A stretch of DNA of 64,000 nucleotides from Pseudozyma flocculosa PF-1 (lineage: Eukaryota; Basidiomycota; Ustilaginomycetes; Ustilaginales; Ustilaginaceae): positions 246,115 through 310,114 of the forward strand of contig NW_006920870.1 in NCBI RefSeq assembly GCF_000417875.1. Reading direction: 5' to 3'. A program made the translations under genes and the position numbers. Positions within the stretch are counted from its first letter, which is position 1. Every line of letters begins with the position of its first letter. Shown here one piece after another: positions 11,701-23,400 of the stretch. A model generated the notes under the pieces. That model was given only the letters and a program-made list of their open reading frames with translations, did not search any database and was not told where the DNA came from.

Positions 11701-13793
11701 CCATTGCGCCCTCCCCCGAGGCCAAATCGACGCTGCGCAGCAGCCGACGGAGCGCGGGCGAAGACGGCTCCGACGACGATGCCGTCGACCGGGATGCCAG
11801 CCCGAGACAAGCATCACGGGCTCCGCCACCACGATCCAGGGAGGCCTCGTTCAACCAGCCAGCGCAGCCGGGCCGCGTCCCGTCAGAGGCCGAGCCGGCA
11901 TGGGAGGGGTCTCTAACCGCCCGCCTCCACGCACCGCAAGCAATTGGCCTGTACTCAGACGACTCGGATGGGACCGACGACACAATGTCGTCGGCGGACG
12001 AGCATGACGGCGGGCGGCCCGCGCTGAAGCACAAGCGCAGCGCACGGCAGCTCTTGATCAAGGCGCAGGAACGCTCCACGCCGACCAAGCCGACGCGGAC
12101 CCAGAGCCCATCTCTGACCGAGGCGCACGCGGCCCGCCTTTCGGGTGTCGCGCGCGGTTCGTCGTCGCCCCTGTCCTTTGTCGAGGGTCCCACGATGCCG
12201 TCGTCGTCGCCGCGCGAGCAATCGCCCGCGCTCGAACAGGCGGCGCTGGCCGTAGCGCCAGTGGCTGCAAGGGCGCGGCCAATTTCGATGCTGACGATGA
12301 ACGCCCGCAACGGCGCGTCGTCGCCGGCCAATTGCAGCGCGGAGAACCTGTCGGGCAGCTTTGGCAAGGTGCCGGTGCTCGGCGCAATATCGCTGGGCGA
12401 GACGAGCAAGGCAGGAGCCGCAGGTGTGGGCAGCGGTAGCAGTACCAGCAGCAGCAGTCGTCTGGACAGCGCCTTCGACGACGTCGCCGGCGGGAGGCTC
12501 TCACCACACGCCGACGGGCTCGCAGCGCGCGAGATCAGGCGCAAGAGCAGCCGGGACATGCTCTCCGAGTATCGCAAGGGCATCGGTCGCCCGAACAGCA
12601 TGAGCGCCGTCAAGCCGCCGACGCGGAGGTTGTCGCCTGCGCTCGAGGATGCCTTCTTGAGCGGCGATGGCGACCCGCTCGCGCCCATCGATCGCGACGA
12701 CGGTCGACAGGGCAAGAACGAGCGCAGGCGGTTCTCGAGTACCGTGTCTGGGCGGCCGAGAGCAGTCGATCTGGTCACGTCTGCGAGCGAGCTCGCGGGG
12801 TCGGGACCCACGGCAGAAAGACGCAGGAGGGCGAGCGATGGCGGACCCTCAAAGCACGTCGAGGCCATCTTGGGCACAGCGTCGGGCAGCGGGCGCAGGG
12901 CGTCGCACCAACAGCGAGCAAGGGGCCTCTACCTCGAAGCGCCGGTGCAGGAGGATCCGCTCGAGCTCTCCCTGTCCGAAAACCCCTCCAATGTGCTGCA
13001 AGGACCGCGGAAGCTGCGAGGTCAGCCGGACAAGCGAGGCGCTTTGCTCTCCGCCGCGGTCGCGGCGGGGCCAGAGCCGACGTCGACTTCGGGCGCGACT
13101 GCGACCACGGAGCGAAGACTTCGGCGCACCTCTTCCAAGGTGAGCGTGGGCGCGGGCGCGGGTGCGCAGGCCACCGTGGAACCGGCCGCAAGATCCGTGG
13201 CCGAACATCGAGAGGAAACGGGATCGCGCCCGAGAGCTTCGAGGACGCTGCGTGACGCCACCAACAAGATCACGCGGCGGATCTCGTCGCTGAGCGTCGC
13301 CAATACCAAGCCGTTCCCGCGGACGGCGCCGAGTCGCGAGGGCGACGAGGCGGGCGGCGGCGATGATGACGACGACGATGGCGCCGGATCGGACAACAAG
13401 GTCTCGGGCCGGAGCGAAAGGGCAAAGAAGACGGAGCGCGGCAGAGGGTCGATCAAGCCAAAGAGCCTGAGCGCGGAAGACGTTCATCGCCTATCAGTCG
13501 ACCCGCACGCGCGGGAAGGGGAGGAAGGCATCACCAGCGGAGCGGCTCGTCGAAAGTGGTCGAGCGAAAAGGACGTGCCCGCACTCGCAGCGCCAGCAGC
13601 GACGGCGTCTTCATCGTCGTCGTCGTCGCCGGTGTCGTGCTATCGCGACGATGTGGCCTCTGCGATGGCACCTCAGGCCGAGGGCGACGTGAGCCTGATG
13701 ACGGGCCTGCGCAGCTGCCATTCGGCGCTGCAGGGCAGCTTGATGGAGCTCGAGGTCAAGCTGGCGCAGATTAAGAAGCGGCTGGAAAAGTGA
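8739..13793 (+). CDS. Large AGC-type Ser/Thr kinase-like protein with DFS in place of DFG
   Basis: Exons 8739-9529 and 9686-13793 flank a 156-nt intron that splits the Arg codon of the HRD motif; the product is 1632 residues. The start is the first ATG in frame (ACGATGC). The kinase domain spans roughly residues 110-440. Visible elements are the VAIK-equivalent lysine (YVLKTI, about Lys146), AHRDVKPGNFLL with Asp265, CDFSSA at 283-285, a CDYLSPELL activation-segment end, DWWSLGVMLYEMRFG, and a DRLGRNG...FFHGVDW end typical of the DMPK/NDR branch of AGC kinases. The Gly-rich loop is poor (LQRSSGSFVEVV), and DFG is DFS. Roughly 1150 residues of Ser/Pro/Ala-rich disordered sequence follow, closing with a short coiled-coil-like helix (MELEVKLAQIKKRLEK). 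Whether it is catalytic cannot be decided from sequence. I do not recognise an ortholog by name. Confidence 0.85.
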
Positions 13794-14079
13794 GGCGCGC
13801 TGCGACGGTCGCTTTTGCGCCTGGGGCTTGACGGTGCGGTAATGAGCAAGGTGGCATAGGTGGAAAGGCCCCGGTCGTGGCCGAGCGCGTAGGGTAGCGG
13901 TTTGCGGATGCTTGAACAATACGGATTGCCTGCTTGCTTTTGTTGTTGGGCGAGGCCGGACGGGTCGTCGTGGCCGCCCTGATTTGGGACAAGGTTGTGC
14001 CTTGTCGCGCGATGCGGCTGTCGGGTATTGTTATCAGAGGCAAGCCGGCGGTAGCTGCGCGGTGAATGGGCGCGAAGCA

Positions 14080-15636
14080 TCAGTCGGAGTCGTCAGAGTT
14101 GAGGCCAGCCGCGAAGCTGGCGAGCGAGTTCTTGAACGACTGGCGGCCGCCATTGGTTCCGTCGTCGAGACGAAGAAAGAAGTAGATCAAGGGTCAGCCC
14201 GTGACAGCCACAGCAGCAGCGGTCAGACAGTCGAGCCTGGGCCACGTCGGAGAAGTGGAGCGGGTGGGACGACACTCACCTTTCGGCTGCTCGGACCCTC
14301 GTCCTCTTCGCTCTCGCCTTCCGACTCATCGTCGCCAGCTGTGCTGCTGCGTCGAGCGGCCACAGACTTTGCGGAGGCGGCACCGTGGTTGGATCGACTT
14401 GCCCTCCTGCCCCGGGCCGAGTCGACCACCTGGGCCTCTTGCAGCGCCGCCACCTCGTCCTGGAACTCGCGCTCGGCCCGGATCCGCTTGGCCTCTGCTA
14501 TCGAGCCTCGTCCCGTCTAGACGTGATGGAGGCGGAACGAGGGCAGGGTGAGGTCAGCGCTCTGCGAAGTGCCGACACCGCTGGCAGACCAAGCTTCCAC
14601 CGAGGCCCTCGACTCGACTCACGATGCCAATCTCGCGCATCACGTCCTGGACGATCCTGCATTGCCCCTCGGTGTCGTCGTCGGCGACGTCGGCGTTGGC
14701 ATAGAGCTTCTTCCACGGCTTGCGCACGCCTGCAGCGGCGACAATCGACTTGAGCCGCGCGAGGCGCTCCGTCGCCGCATCCCCGGAACCCGCGCCTCCT
14801 CCCGCCGCCTTGCCGCCGCCGCCGGCCTTTTTGCTACCCGTGCTCGGCCTGGTGCCGCTGGCCGATGCCCTCTTCTTCTTTTTCGTGGGCGACGTGGAAC
14901 GGTGCCGCGTCGGCGCGTCGTCCTCGAGCTCCGAGAAGTCGGACAGCTTCCCGATCGCATTTGCCTCGATGTCGGATGCGTCCTTTGTGCCGTCATGGCG
15001 GTTGCCAGCTTCGCTATCGCCTGCGTCGCTCCCGTCCTCCTCCCGTCCCTGCTCGTCGTCCTGCACTTCGTCGTCGTCGTCGTCGTCTTCGTCGGCGAGC
15101 TTTTGCTTCTTGGTGGCGCGACTAGCAGCTGCCTCTGACGGAGCGTCCTCTTTCGCTCCCACGGCCGGGGGTGCGGCCTTCTTTCTCTTCTTGCCCGAGG
15201 GAGATACGGGAGGGGAGGATTCGATCTCGTCCTAGGTCGCGACGGCGAGGAAGCGTCGCAGGCGTGGCGACATGTCAGCATGCGAGCTCGACGAGGGCGA
15301 GGGGGTCCATGGCAACGCACCACCTTGTTCTGGATGACGTCGTTGAGCCACTTCTTCCTGCTGCGGAGGTCGACGCCGTAGAATTCCTGCACCTTTTCGC
15401 GCACCGTGCGCTTGGTCATTTCGCTGGGCGAGCCAGCGCAGAAGTGTAGCGGGCCGTGTCAGGACCGATGGCGAGCGAGCGGTCGACCAGCCCGTCGCGT
15501 GCCGGTAGCGCGCGACACGATGCACTCACCTGAAAGTGCCGTCGGCCTTTGCCTCTCGGATGATGGCGCTGACCCGCTCGATGAGCTCGTCGGAGGTGGG
15601 CCCAGACGCCTCGGATTGCGACTCGGTGTCGGACAT
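14080..15636 (-). CDS. DEK_C / HIRIP3-like histone chaperone
   Basis: Five exons, 15636-15530, 15423-15321, 15231-14623, 14516-14280 and 14139-14080, join in phase to give 371 residues. Residues about 12-70 form a DEK C-terminal-type domain (REKVQEFYGVDLRSRKKW). A Lys/Asp-rich acidic and basic linker follows, then a conserved C-terminal block beginning ERLARLKSIVAAAGVRKPWK and continuing through EAKRIRAEREFQDEVAAL, like the end of human HIRIP3. The protein ends in FKNSLASFAAGLNSDDSD, the acidic tail common in fungal members. HIRIP3 binds H2A/H2B and HIRA; a chromatin role here is inferred from that family. The last exon is only 20 codons, but it is supported by phase and by the typical tail. 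Confidence 0.8.
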
Positions 15637-16004
15637 GGCGAGCGGGCGGGCGTGTGGAGACGTGCAGTAGAAGCAGGAGAAACAGCCAAGAGAGGGCGGA
15701 TTGAGCGGGCGAGGGAGCGAGTGAGGGAAAGACAAGAGATACGGGCGAGGCCAGGCCAGACGAGGCGGAAGCGCGCGGGGTCGTGGGATCGTGGTGGAAG
15801 AAGGCCAGGCCAGAGGGATGTGGAGAGGGACGTGCCCCACCTCGCCTCGCCTCGCCTCGCCTGCCTGCCTGCGGAGGCCCTGTCGCGTGGGCCCAGTTTC
15901 CCCTCAGCCCTGCCAGCCTGCCCGCCTGCCCGCCTGCCGGAGCCTCGACCTCTCCGCAGACGCGACGTGTTGCTCTCGCACCTGGTCCAGAAACAACAAA
16001 AAAG
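15637..16004. other. Intergenic region with CCTCG repeat, upstream of HIRIP3-like gene
   Basis: The stretch holds a short CCTCG/CCTGC microsatellite at 15840-15872 and more AGGCC/CCTGCC-type words to 15950. A run of six A at 15998-16003 is the oligo-T terminator of the adjacent minus-strand tRNA gene. I see no protein gene. Confidence 0.5.
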
Positions 16005-16112
16005 TTCCCGGCCGGGGAATCGAACCCCGATCTGAACAGCACAATCTTCCATCCGCAATAGGAGAAGAAGAACAGTGAGAGTGTCCTATACTGACCATTG
16101 TACTAACCAGGA
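16005..16112 (-). tRNA. tRNA-Glu(CTC), copy 1, with 36-nt intron
   Basis: Read on the minus strand, TCCTGGT (16112-16106) pairs with GCCGGGA (16012-16006), allowing two G-U pairs, with discriminator A at 16005. The T arm is CGGGG-TTCGATT-CCCCG. The anticodon stem GGACA/TGTTC closes a loop CTCTCAC with anticodon CTC at 16079-16077. The intron is about 16075-16040, in the usual position after base 37. It begins with CTGTTC, the same six bases that follow it, so the exact boundary is ambiguous. A run of six T follows the 3' end as a Pol III terminator, and an AT-rich tract at about 16137-16152 lies about 30 bases upstream. Confidence 0.92.
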
Positions 16113-16341
16113 CTAGATGGAAATTCTACCGAATTTAACATATATATATACTCGAGGGCCTGACAAGTGCGGGGCCAGTCCCACGGTACACGGATCGCCC
16201 AAAGCCAGGAGCAGGGCATCACGAGCTTGCAATAATGCAGCTGAGTGAGCCCAGTCTTCCGTCGGCCCTCTGCAGCGGTCCACCGCATCCCTGATACGCC
16301 GCCGTAGATCCAGTGGGCGACAAAATGAGAGGCAAAAGGTA

Positions 16342-16443
16342 TTCCCGGCCGGGGAATCGAACCCCGATCTGAACAGTGCGCTCGTCCTCCGTGTGGAGAC
16401 CGACGCTGAGAGTGTCCTATACTAACCATTGTACTAACCAGGA
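16342..16443 (-). tRNA. tRNA-Glu(CTC), copy 2, with 30-nt intron
   Basis: The mature sequence is the same as copy 1 except for one base in the D loop (T instead of C). Acceptor arms are 16443-16437 and 16349-16343, discriminator 16342, anticodon CTC at 16410-16408. The intron at about 16406-16377 is 30 nt and unrelated in sequence to that of copy 1. A TTTT tract follows the 3' end. The two genes are in the same orientation about 230 bases apart, and the spacer shows no obvious duplication. Confidence 0.92.
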
Positions 16444-17173
16444 CGAGCTGGCAATTAATTCAAAATTTGCGTATATCAATGTTTGTAAAAGAGAGTGGAT
16501 CGGCAGCCCGGCGAGGGCGTTTGGCGACGGGCCGAGTCTTTGTTGTGAGTGGGCTGACCGCTTCGGTGGTCATGGATGCACCTCACGGACCTCGTCTTCA
16601 TTTGTGCGTGCACTCGCACGGGGCGTATGCGCACGGGATAGCGCCCGGCCTAGCGCCCCGGCCACGAGCCATCTCGGGGCGTGCCACCGCTCTGCCCTGC
16701 GGCCAAACATGAATTAATAATGGAAGTCATCGATTGTCGTTCGGCGGCTCGAGGGCCGGACCACGCGGGCCGGACGTCGATGCCCTACTGTAGCTGCTCT
16801 CACATCCGTACGAGGACAGATGGAGGGGGACGAGAGCGAGGCGAGCGACGGGGCATGGTCCGGCGCCTCTACAAAGGCCCGCCCGTTGTGAGCCACCGCC
16901 CTCCCCCACCACATCTGCCCCCTAAATCCCCTTTGTCCCTGCCTCGCTCGACGCGTCGCCACACTTCGGTCCCCCTTGTCCGCCTGCGTGCGTCCGTCGC
17001 CCGTTCGCCTGCCGCCGCTCCGTCGAGGTGGGCAGGAAGGGATATGAGGGCCTACCCCCCTGCATCCTGCTCTTCGACGGAGCAAGGCTCCCAGGGCCCT
17101 TTTCGCCCGGCCGCACCAACCCCGCCATCAAGGGCGAGCAAGCATCGGTATCCCCACATCTGGGCCCTCGCAA
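16444..17173. other. Intergenic region between tRNA pair and RT relic
   Basis: About 730 bases. The first 60 bases are AT-rich (5' flank of tRNA copy 2). The remainder is GC-rich with no conserved frame. No poly-A tract, terminal repeat or endonuclease domain of a retroelement could be recognised here. Confidence 0.45.
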
Positions 17174-20100
17174 ATGGCCGATGAATATGGTCAGAGGCTG
17201 ACAGAGCTGCTGCACGCCTCGAAAGCCGAGGACGACGCGACGGAGGAATGGGCGCTTCAGCTCCATGCGCTCCTCGACTCTCTGGACCCACAAGGAAGCC
17301 GTCGGCGGCCACCGGACGACCCCTTGCACAGCAAGAGGATGTTCAACAGCGCCGTGCGCAGAGCCAAGAAAGCCGCGATGGGAGCCACATCCCCTAGCGA
17401 CGGCGGCGCTGTCGACGTTGAAGAGGAGCTGCAAGCATTCACGCGGGCCCGCTTTCCGCGCTGTTCCCTGGTGACCAAGTGCGAGCTCTGGCCCAAGGCG
17501 GTGCAGAGGAAGAGCGTCCTCGAGCCGCTCAACACGAGCGAGCTCACAGAGGCGCTCGACGCGCTCGACGAGAGCCGGCCAGCGGGCCGGGACGGTCTCG
17601 AACCGCGGGCGCTGCGCAGAGCGAATCGGCAGTGTGAGGCATTTAGGGGGCGCTTCTTTCGTCTGCTCGACCGGTGCCTACGCCAGGGCACCCTGCCAGA
17701 CCAGTGGAAAGAGTCGCGGGTGGCCGTGGTGCCCGTCGCGGGCAGCTGCTCAGCCTCGTCGTCGCCATCGTCGTCGTCGTCGGAGCCACCGGCCGCTGCC
17801 ACCGGCTCTTACCAGCTGACCTGGGTGCCCTGCGCCGCAAGCACCGTGGTCGACACGATCGTCGCGGCGCGCTTCCGCTTCCTGTGCGCGGGCAAGCTCC
17901 CCCGATGGGTCCGGTACGGCTCGGCGCTCGGGGTGACGGCCAGCGTGCTTGAAAAGGGCCGCAACACGCTGCGTGCGGGCCGGTCGACTGCGTGTGCCGT
18001 CGTCGACATGGGTGCGAGTCTCCAGGACATGACGCACATCCGGCTGGGCGAGGAGTTCCGGGCCCACGGGCTCGAATCGCTTGGGGCATGGATGAGGTCC
18101 TGGCTATTTGGCCGAGTCGTTACCCTCTCGCTCCGAGGCACGGCGTCGCCCGACCTCGGGCTGGGCCTCGTCGGCTTCCCGCTCGGTGCGCCCCTGCCGG
18201 ATGTGTTGCCGACGCTGTGCCTCAACTCGTTCTTCCGCGGAGTCAACACGATGCCCGGCATCGCGCTGCAGGGCGCGCACGGCGACAGGGTCTTTGTCGT
18301 GGCCGAGGCCGAGTCTGTCTCCAGGGCCACCAGGGCGCTGCAGGACTGGTTCAACGACTTATCCTGTGGTGCAACCAGCGGGGCCTTTGTATGCCGGAGC
18401 TCGTCTTCACCACTTGCTCCGGGCGCCAAGAGCCAGACGCGGCGTCGGCGGCATGCTTGAAGCTCAAGGATGGCGCCAAGCTCTTTGCCAGCCAGTCGGT
18501 CGATGTCCTGGGCGTATCCGTCGACGCCAACTTCAACACCTGGGGCCATGTCGACGTCGCATGCAGCAAGGTGTTGCGGTGCGTCTGCAAGATCAAGAGG
18601 GCGTTCGACAGGTCCCGCCAATGGCCAAGCATCGAGGCACGCAAGAGCATCGTCTTCGACAAGCTGCTCCCCATCCTCGACGAGGCCTCTGCCGTCCTCC
18701 TGCCGCTCCGATCGACGGAGCAGGACCGGCTGCGGAGCGCGGACAGCGCCATCCTGCGCTTCATCTTTGCCCCGGACAGCGCTGCAGTGCCGACCACGTC
18801 GCTACCAACCTCGTCCGTCCTGTGGCGCGAGCATGGCTGGATGGCGACCGAACGTCGCTGGCGGAAAGAGGCGCTCGTTTTCGGTCTGCGCACTCTCAGC
18901 TCCGAGGGCCCCGCCAGCGTCCTCGCTCGGGCGCTGCGGCACATCACGCTCGATCCGTCCGGACAAGCGCCGCATCACCTCTCCTCGGTCCTCGGCGACA
19001 GCGATCGAGTCCCGTGCCGGGAAGCGTTCTTCCTCAAGCGCGGCGGCGATCTCGACCTCGAAGCGACTCGAACGGCGCTTCCAGACCCGCTGAGGGCGGT
19101 TTCGATCTGCTTCGACTCCGAGGTTGAGCAGATTGGGATGCCGCCCTGGCCGCCGCCGTGGAAGTGGGTCAGCCTGGACGTCCAGATCTCCGCCGAGGAA
19201 GACTGCGCGGACATCGAGCCGGGCATCGCAGAAGACGCCGACGGACCGCACGTCAGCGTCTTTACCGCGACCTGCGTGAGGGACGCCGATCCGCTCTGCG
19301 CGGCGGCCGTCAACGCTACGTCGACGTGGCCCAGCTCGTCGTGGACAGACACCGTCACCTTTGACTTGACGACGATGACCGAGCTCGACGTTGAGCTGCG
19401 GGCCATACACCTCGCGCTGACGTCGTGCTTGACGCAGCAGGCGGCTAGGAATGCGCGGTGCCCATCGCTCCGGTCCCGCCGCGACGAGTTCCAGGTCCAG
19501 GCGGCGCAGAGGCCGCCCATCTACATCGACCTGACGCACTCGCCTCCCCTGGCAGCGAGGGAGCTGCAAGCTGTCCCGCCGAGGGCACCGACACAGGGCC
19601 TCTCTACGACGACGTCGGACGCGGCCGGTGTGTGCTTCGGCTCGAATACCGTCGACGCCGGCGCAAAGAGACCCGCAAAACGCGCCAGATTCGACATGGC
19701 CGCGTCGTCGACGAGGTCCGCGTAGAACGGCAAGTTCCGTTGGACGCGCATCGACGTCTTTTGCAGCTCCAGATCCACCCCTGCAGCGGCTCGGCGCCGG
19801 GTGGGTGGGCGACCAACGAGGGGGCCAGGCCATGACGGCGCAGATCCGGGCCCTCGTCGCGGAGCTGCAGCAGCATCGACGACCCGCGCGCGTCTCGTTC
19901 CGGTGGCTCCCCGACGACGTCGGCGGACGGCGATACGAAAGGGCCCGCGCCGCTTCAGGCGCTCGCCTCGATTCGAGCAGTCGCCCGGCCCGTACATCGC
20001 CCGCATTCCCCGAGTCGGTGACGTTCAGAAGGGCCAGATCAGAGGCGGCTGCCCTCCTGTCGAATCAGCAGGGACAGATCGCCGAGCCGCGGCAGAGCTC

Positions 20101-20263
20101 GCAGGGTCAAGAAGAGCGGGAGGATCATGGGTATGAGGACGTCGTCGAGCCCTCGGAAGGCATCGAGGACGGGTCAGACACGGCCGTCGATGAGGAGGTC
20201 GAGGCTGGTCAGGGAAAGGACAGCGACGAGTCGAAAGAGGTCGACGAGCTCGAGTGCGACTGA
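17174..20263 (+). pseudogene. Degenerate reverse transcriptase / RNase H relic (non-LTR, Tad-like)
   Basis: Three consecutive open frames read like one LINE-type polyprotein. The first, 17174 to about 18360, has an RT0-like region (FTRARFPRC), a fingers motif (ELTEALDALDESRPAGRDGL), RLLDRCLRQGTLPDQWKES and a post-motif-A block (GLESLGAWMRSWLFGRVVTL). A +/-1 shift near 18360 continues it as LWCNQRGLCM, then SVDVLGVSVDANFNTWGHV, the usual connection after RT, and an RNase H-like VELRAIHLAL. An in-frame TAG stands at 19723. A third frame from about 19830 carries ARVSFRWLPDDVGG, resembling the end of RNase H. Motif C, normally YADD, reads FVVAEAES, and motif B reads GFPLGAPLPD, so the polymerase is dead as read. 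No apurinic endonuclease domain or poly-A tail was found. It may be a decayed retroelement, or a domesticated gene if introns bridge the shifts. Confidence 0.65.
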
Positions 20264-20304
20264 GGTCATCTCAGTCTGGCCAGCGACGGATCGCGTTGGA
20301 TCGG

Positions 20305-20346
20305 CATCGAAAGGAATGTATGTGTCATCGAAAGGAATGTATGTGT
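20305..20346. repeat. Perfect tandem pair of a 21-bp unit
   Basis: The unit beginning CATCGAAAGGAATG occupies 20305-20325 and is repeated exactly at 20326-20346. It lies in the 230-base space between the RT relic and the 3' end of the next gene. Confidence 0.9.
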
Positions 20347-20397
20347 CGTCGCGCCGATGCGGTCTACAAGATATGCCACCGTGACCGGACATGGCCA

Positions 20398-20439
20398 ATG
20401 TGATGTGATGTGATGTGATGTGATGCGATGCGATGTGGT
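20398..20439. repeat. TGATG pentanucleotide microsatellite
   Basis: About eight tandem TGATG/CGATG units lie immediately downstream of the stop codon (minus strand) of the 1876-residue gene. The last units carry T-to-C changes. Confidence 0.85.
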
Positions 20440-20495
20440 GAAAAGAACGAGCAAAACCGGTGCAGGGCCAAGCGCGTGAGCGAGGAGGGGAAACG

Positions 20496-23400
20496 TCAAG
20501 GAGCGTGGTGGTTGAGGTCGTCTCCAGCCGCCTTCTTGGAGCTCGTTGTGCTGCCGCTTCCGCTGCTGGCAGCCTCCGTCTTGGCCTTGGCCAATGCGCC
20601 AAAGTCGTAGTCCTTTTGGCCGTCGCCGTGGCCGAGACCGGGCGTCTGTGCCGGCGTCGTGCCCACGCGGGACGAGATGTCCTTGAGCAGCTCCTTTTCC
20701 CGTTGGCCGAACCGGCCCAGCATGTCCTCGAACGCCATCAGCTCCGGCGTCTTGGGCACATAGACGAAGCCGTTGCCATTAAGCGACGCAGCGTCGGGCG
20801 TCTTGAGCAGATTGTTGCCGTGGCCGTCTGCAATTCTCAGGCCGCGCAGATCGCCATTGGACGTCGAGGCAGAGAGGCTGGGCCTGGAGGCGTTGGGCAG
20901 TTCGGCGAGCGTGCCGATACCGAGACCGACCATGCTGTCTGCCGAGTACTCGGCCGCCGTGTGCACCGAAGCGTCCGTCTCCGAGGCCATCCCGGCGTCT
21001 GCAGCAGATGCCGAGCCGGGCATCTCTGAGGCCTCGTGCGGGAAGGTGGCCGTCAGAGGCGTGGCGACCATGGCGTCGGTGTGGACCTGCAGCAGCCGGG
21101 TCATCATCTCGGCGGAGGCGAGGCTGCTGCGACCGGCGCCGGCACTCGACGTGTCGAAGCTCTTGCGCTCCAGATTGACGCTGGGCCTGGCCAGGTTCAT
21201 GCTCGGCCGCACGCCACTCATGCTCGGCCGTGCGCCGCTCATGCTCGGACGCGAGCCGCTCATGCTCGGCCGTGCCAGGTTCATCGAGGGCCGCGAGCCC
21301 TCAAAGGCGCCGCCGTCATCGTACTCGTCAAAGTCGTAGTCGTCGAAATCGGGGATGATGACGTCGCCGGGACCGATGCCCTTGCTGAACGACTTGCTGC
21401 GCTTGCCGGGGACGCGCAGCTTCTTCATGGCCTGCACGAGGGCAGGCGACTTTGAACCGTAGTTCTTGGGCGGGCTGATCGGGCTAGCCACAGGGGCGCG
21501 GTCGCGGTCCTGGGAGAACGAGGTGCGGCCGCTGCGCTGGATGTTGAACGAGGGCCGGGACCAGGCCGGCGAGAGGCTGTCGCCGAAACTCATCTTCCTC
21601 GGACTCTTGGTCTCCTGGAACTGCACCGTTGGCGAAGGCAGGGGCGATGCCTCGCTGGGGAACGGCTGAGGCTGCATCGCGCCGAGGACGAGCTGGTCCA
21701 GGTTGCGCGGACGGCCGACGTCCATGCTGCGCTTGCCGTACTCGTAGCGGCCTGGAGTGGCGCCGCCCAGCTCCAGCGCGCGCGGCACGGTCGGCGGCTG
21801 CAGCGTGCCGCTGATGCTGCGGCGGATCTGTCGGTGCTCGCCAAAGGACCGCGGCAGCGGACTGACCGGGACGGAGAGCGAGGGCCGGGCCGATGAGCTG
21901 TCGGTGCTGTCGTTCGATAGAGAATCCTTGACGCTCGTCTCATCGACGCGCGAGAGCCGGTCAATCGAGGCGTGGCGGCGGATGAAGCGCCGCATTGGTG
22001 CCTGGACGGCATCGCGGTCGTCGTCGCGCTCGGCAAGCACCTCTGTGTCGTCGACCTTGGGGGAGTTCGTCGTCGACTGCAGCACCTCGGCAAAGTCGTC
22101 GGCGTCGTCTGCGCGAGGGGACGCCCTGCCATCGTCGCTGCCGGCCTCGAGCATGCTGTCGCGCCGCGCATCGACGGTGTCGCTGAGGAGCGCCGGGCTG
22201 AGCGTCTTGCGGATGGTGAGTGGAGCGGAGCTGCCAGCCACACGCAGCCCCTCGTCCGGGTCCGCCACATCGAACCCGCGGACCGAAGACATGGAAGGTC
22301 GAGGCGCCCCCTCTTCAGCGACATCGAGATGCGACATCTTCGGAGGCGTCGCTACAAAGCTCTGGATGAGCTCGTCGAGGTTCTCGGCCGTCTTCTTCTT
22401 GCGCAGAAGCTTTCCGAGGCTCCTCGGACCTTGCTCAGGCGCCTGACCGTCCGAGGGGGGCGCCGGCGACGTCTCGGCGGCCGATGGCGACTGCGGAACG
22501 ACGACAGCGGCGGCGTGTTCGAGGTCCTGTGAGCTGGGTGACCGAACAGGTGGGGTCGGCTGTAGTGGTCGATTGCCGAAGCTGAGGTCGACGGCCTCCG
22601 ATAGCAGCTTCCGCCGCCAGTCCTCGTCGAGCGTCGAGATCTTCTCGCCCGGTCGCATGGTCGAGATGAACGTCTCGAAGTTCTCGGGACCGTCGAGGCC
22701 GGGTGACTTGCCCTTCTTCCGGCCCGAGGCGAGCGACTTGGCCCTGAGGCGGCGTGGGAAGTCCTGCTTCTTCTTGCTGCCCTTGGCCTCTTCGGCCTCG
22801 TAGCGGAAGCCGAGACCGGCAGGTGAGCCATTGACGCCTGATCCGAGCGGAGGGCTGGGGTCCCCGGAGCGGTTCTCAAACCTGTCCGCCTGCGGCAGTC
22901 TGGCAGAGTGGGAGAAGCCGGCCTCGACGCTCTGGCTCGGCGTCATGATGTTGGTGCTGACCGGAGAGTTGAAGCTGGACAAGGAGGTGCTCGGGGGCGT
23001 CTTGCCCGGTGTCAGGGTGCCCTTAACCCGCGAGAAGAGCCCGGCGAATCTGCCGCGAGACTGCGAGGTGGGCGTCGCCGACTGCTTGGATAGGCTGTCG
23101 AAGCTGAGCTCGTTGGTGCTGTGGGGCGTAGCCATATGCACTGCGGATGTCGATTGGGTATAGGAGCTGGCGAGGCTTCGGCAGCTGCTGGCGCTGGCTA
23201 GCGAGCCGTGGAGCAAACCGCTGTGCTGGCTCTCGGAATTCGGCGCACCGTTTCCGTGGGCGTTCGAGGACCCATTGGCCGATGGCGGCCGCGAGCGCGA
23301 CTCCCTCGTGGGGAGGAAGTAGGTGTTCTGCGCCAGGATCTTCTTCTTGTCCTCGGAGGAGAGGTCGGTGAACCCGTTCGGGATGGCCGGAGAAGACGGC

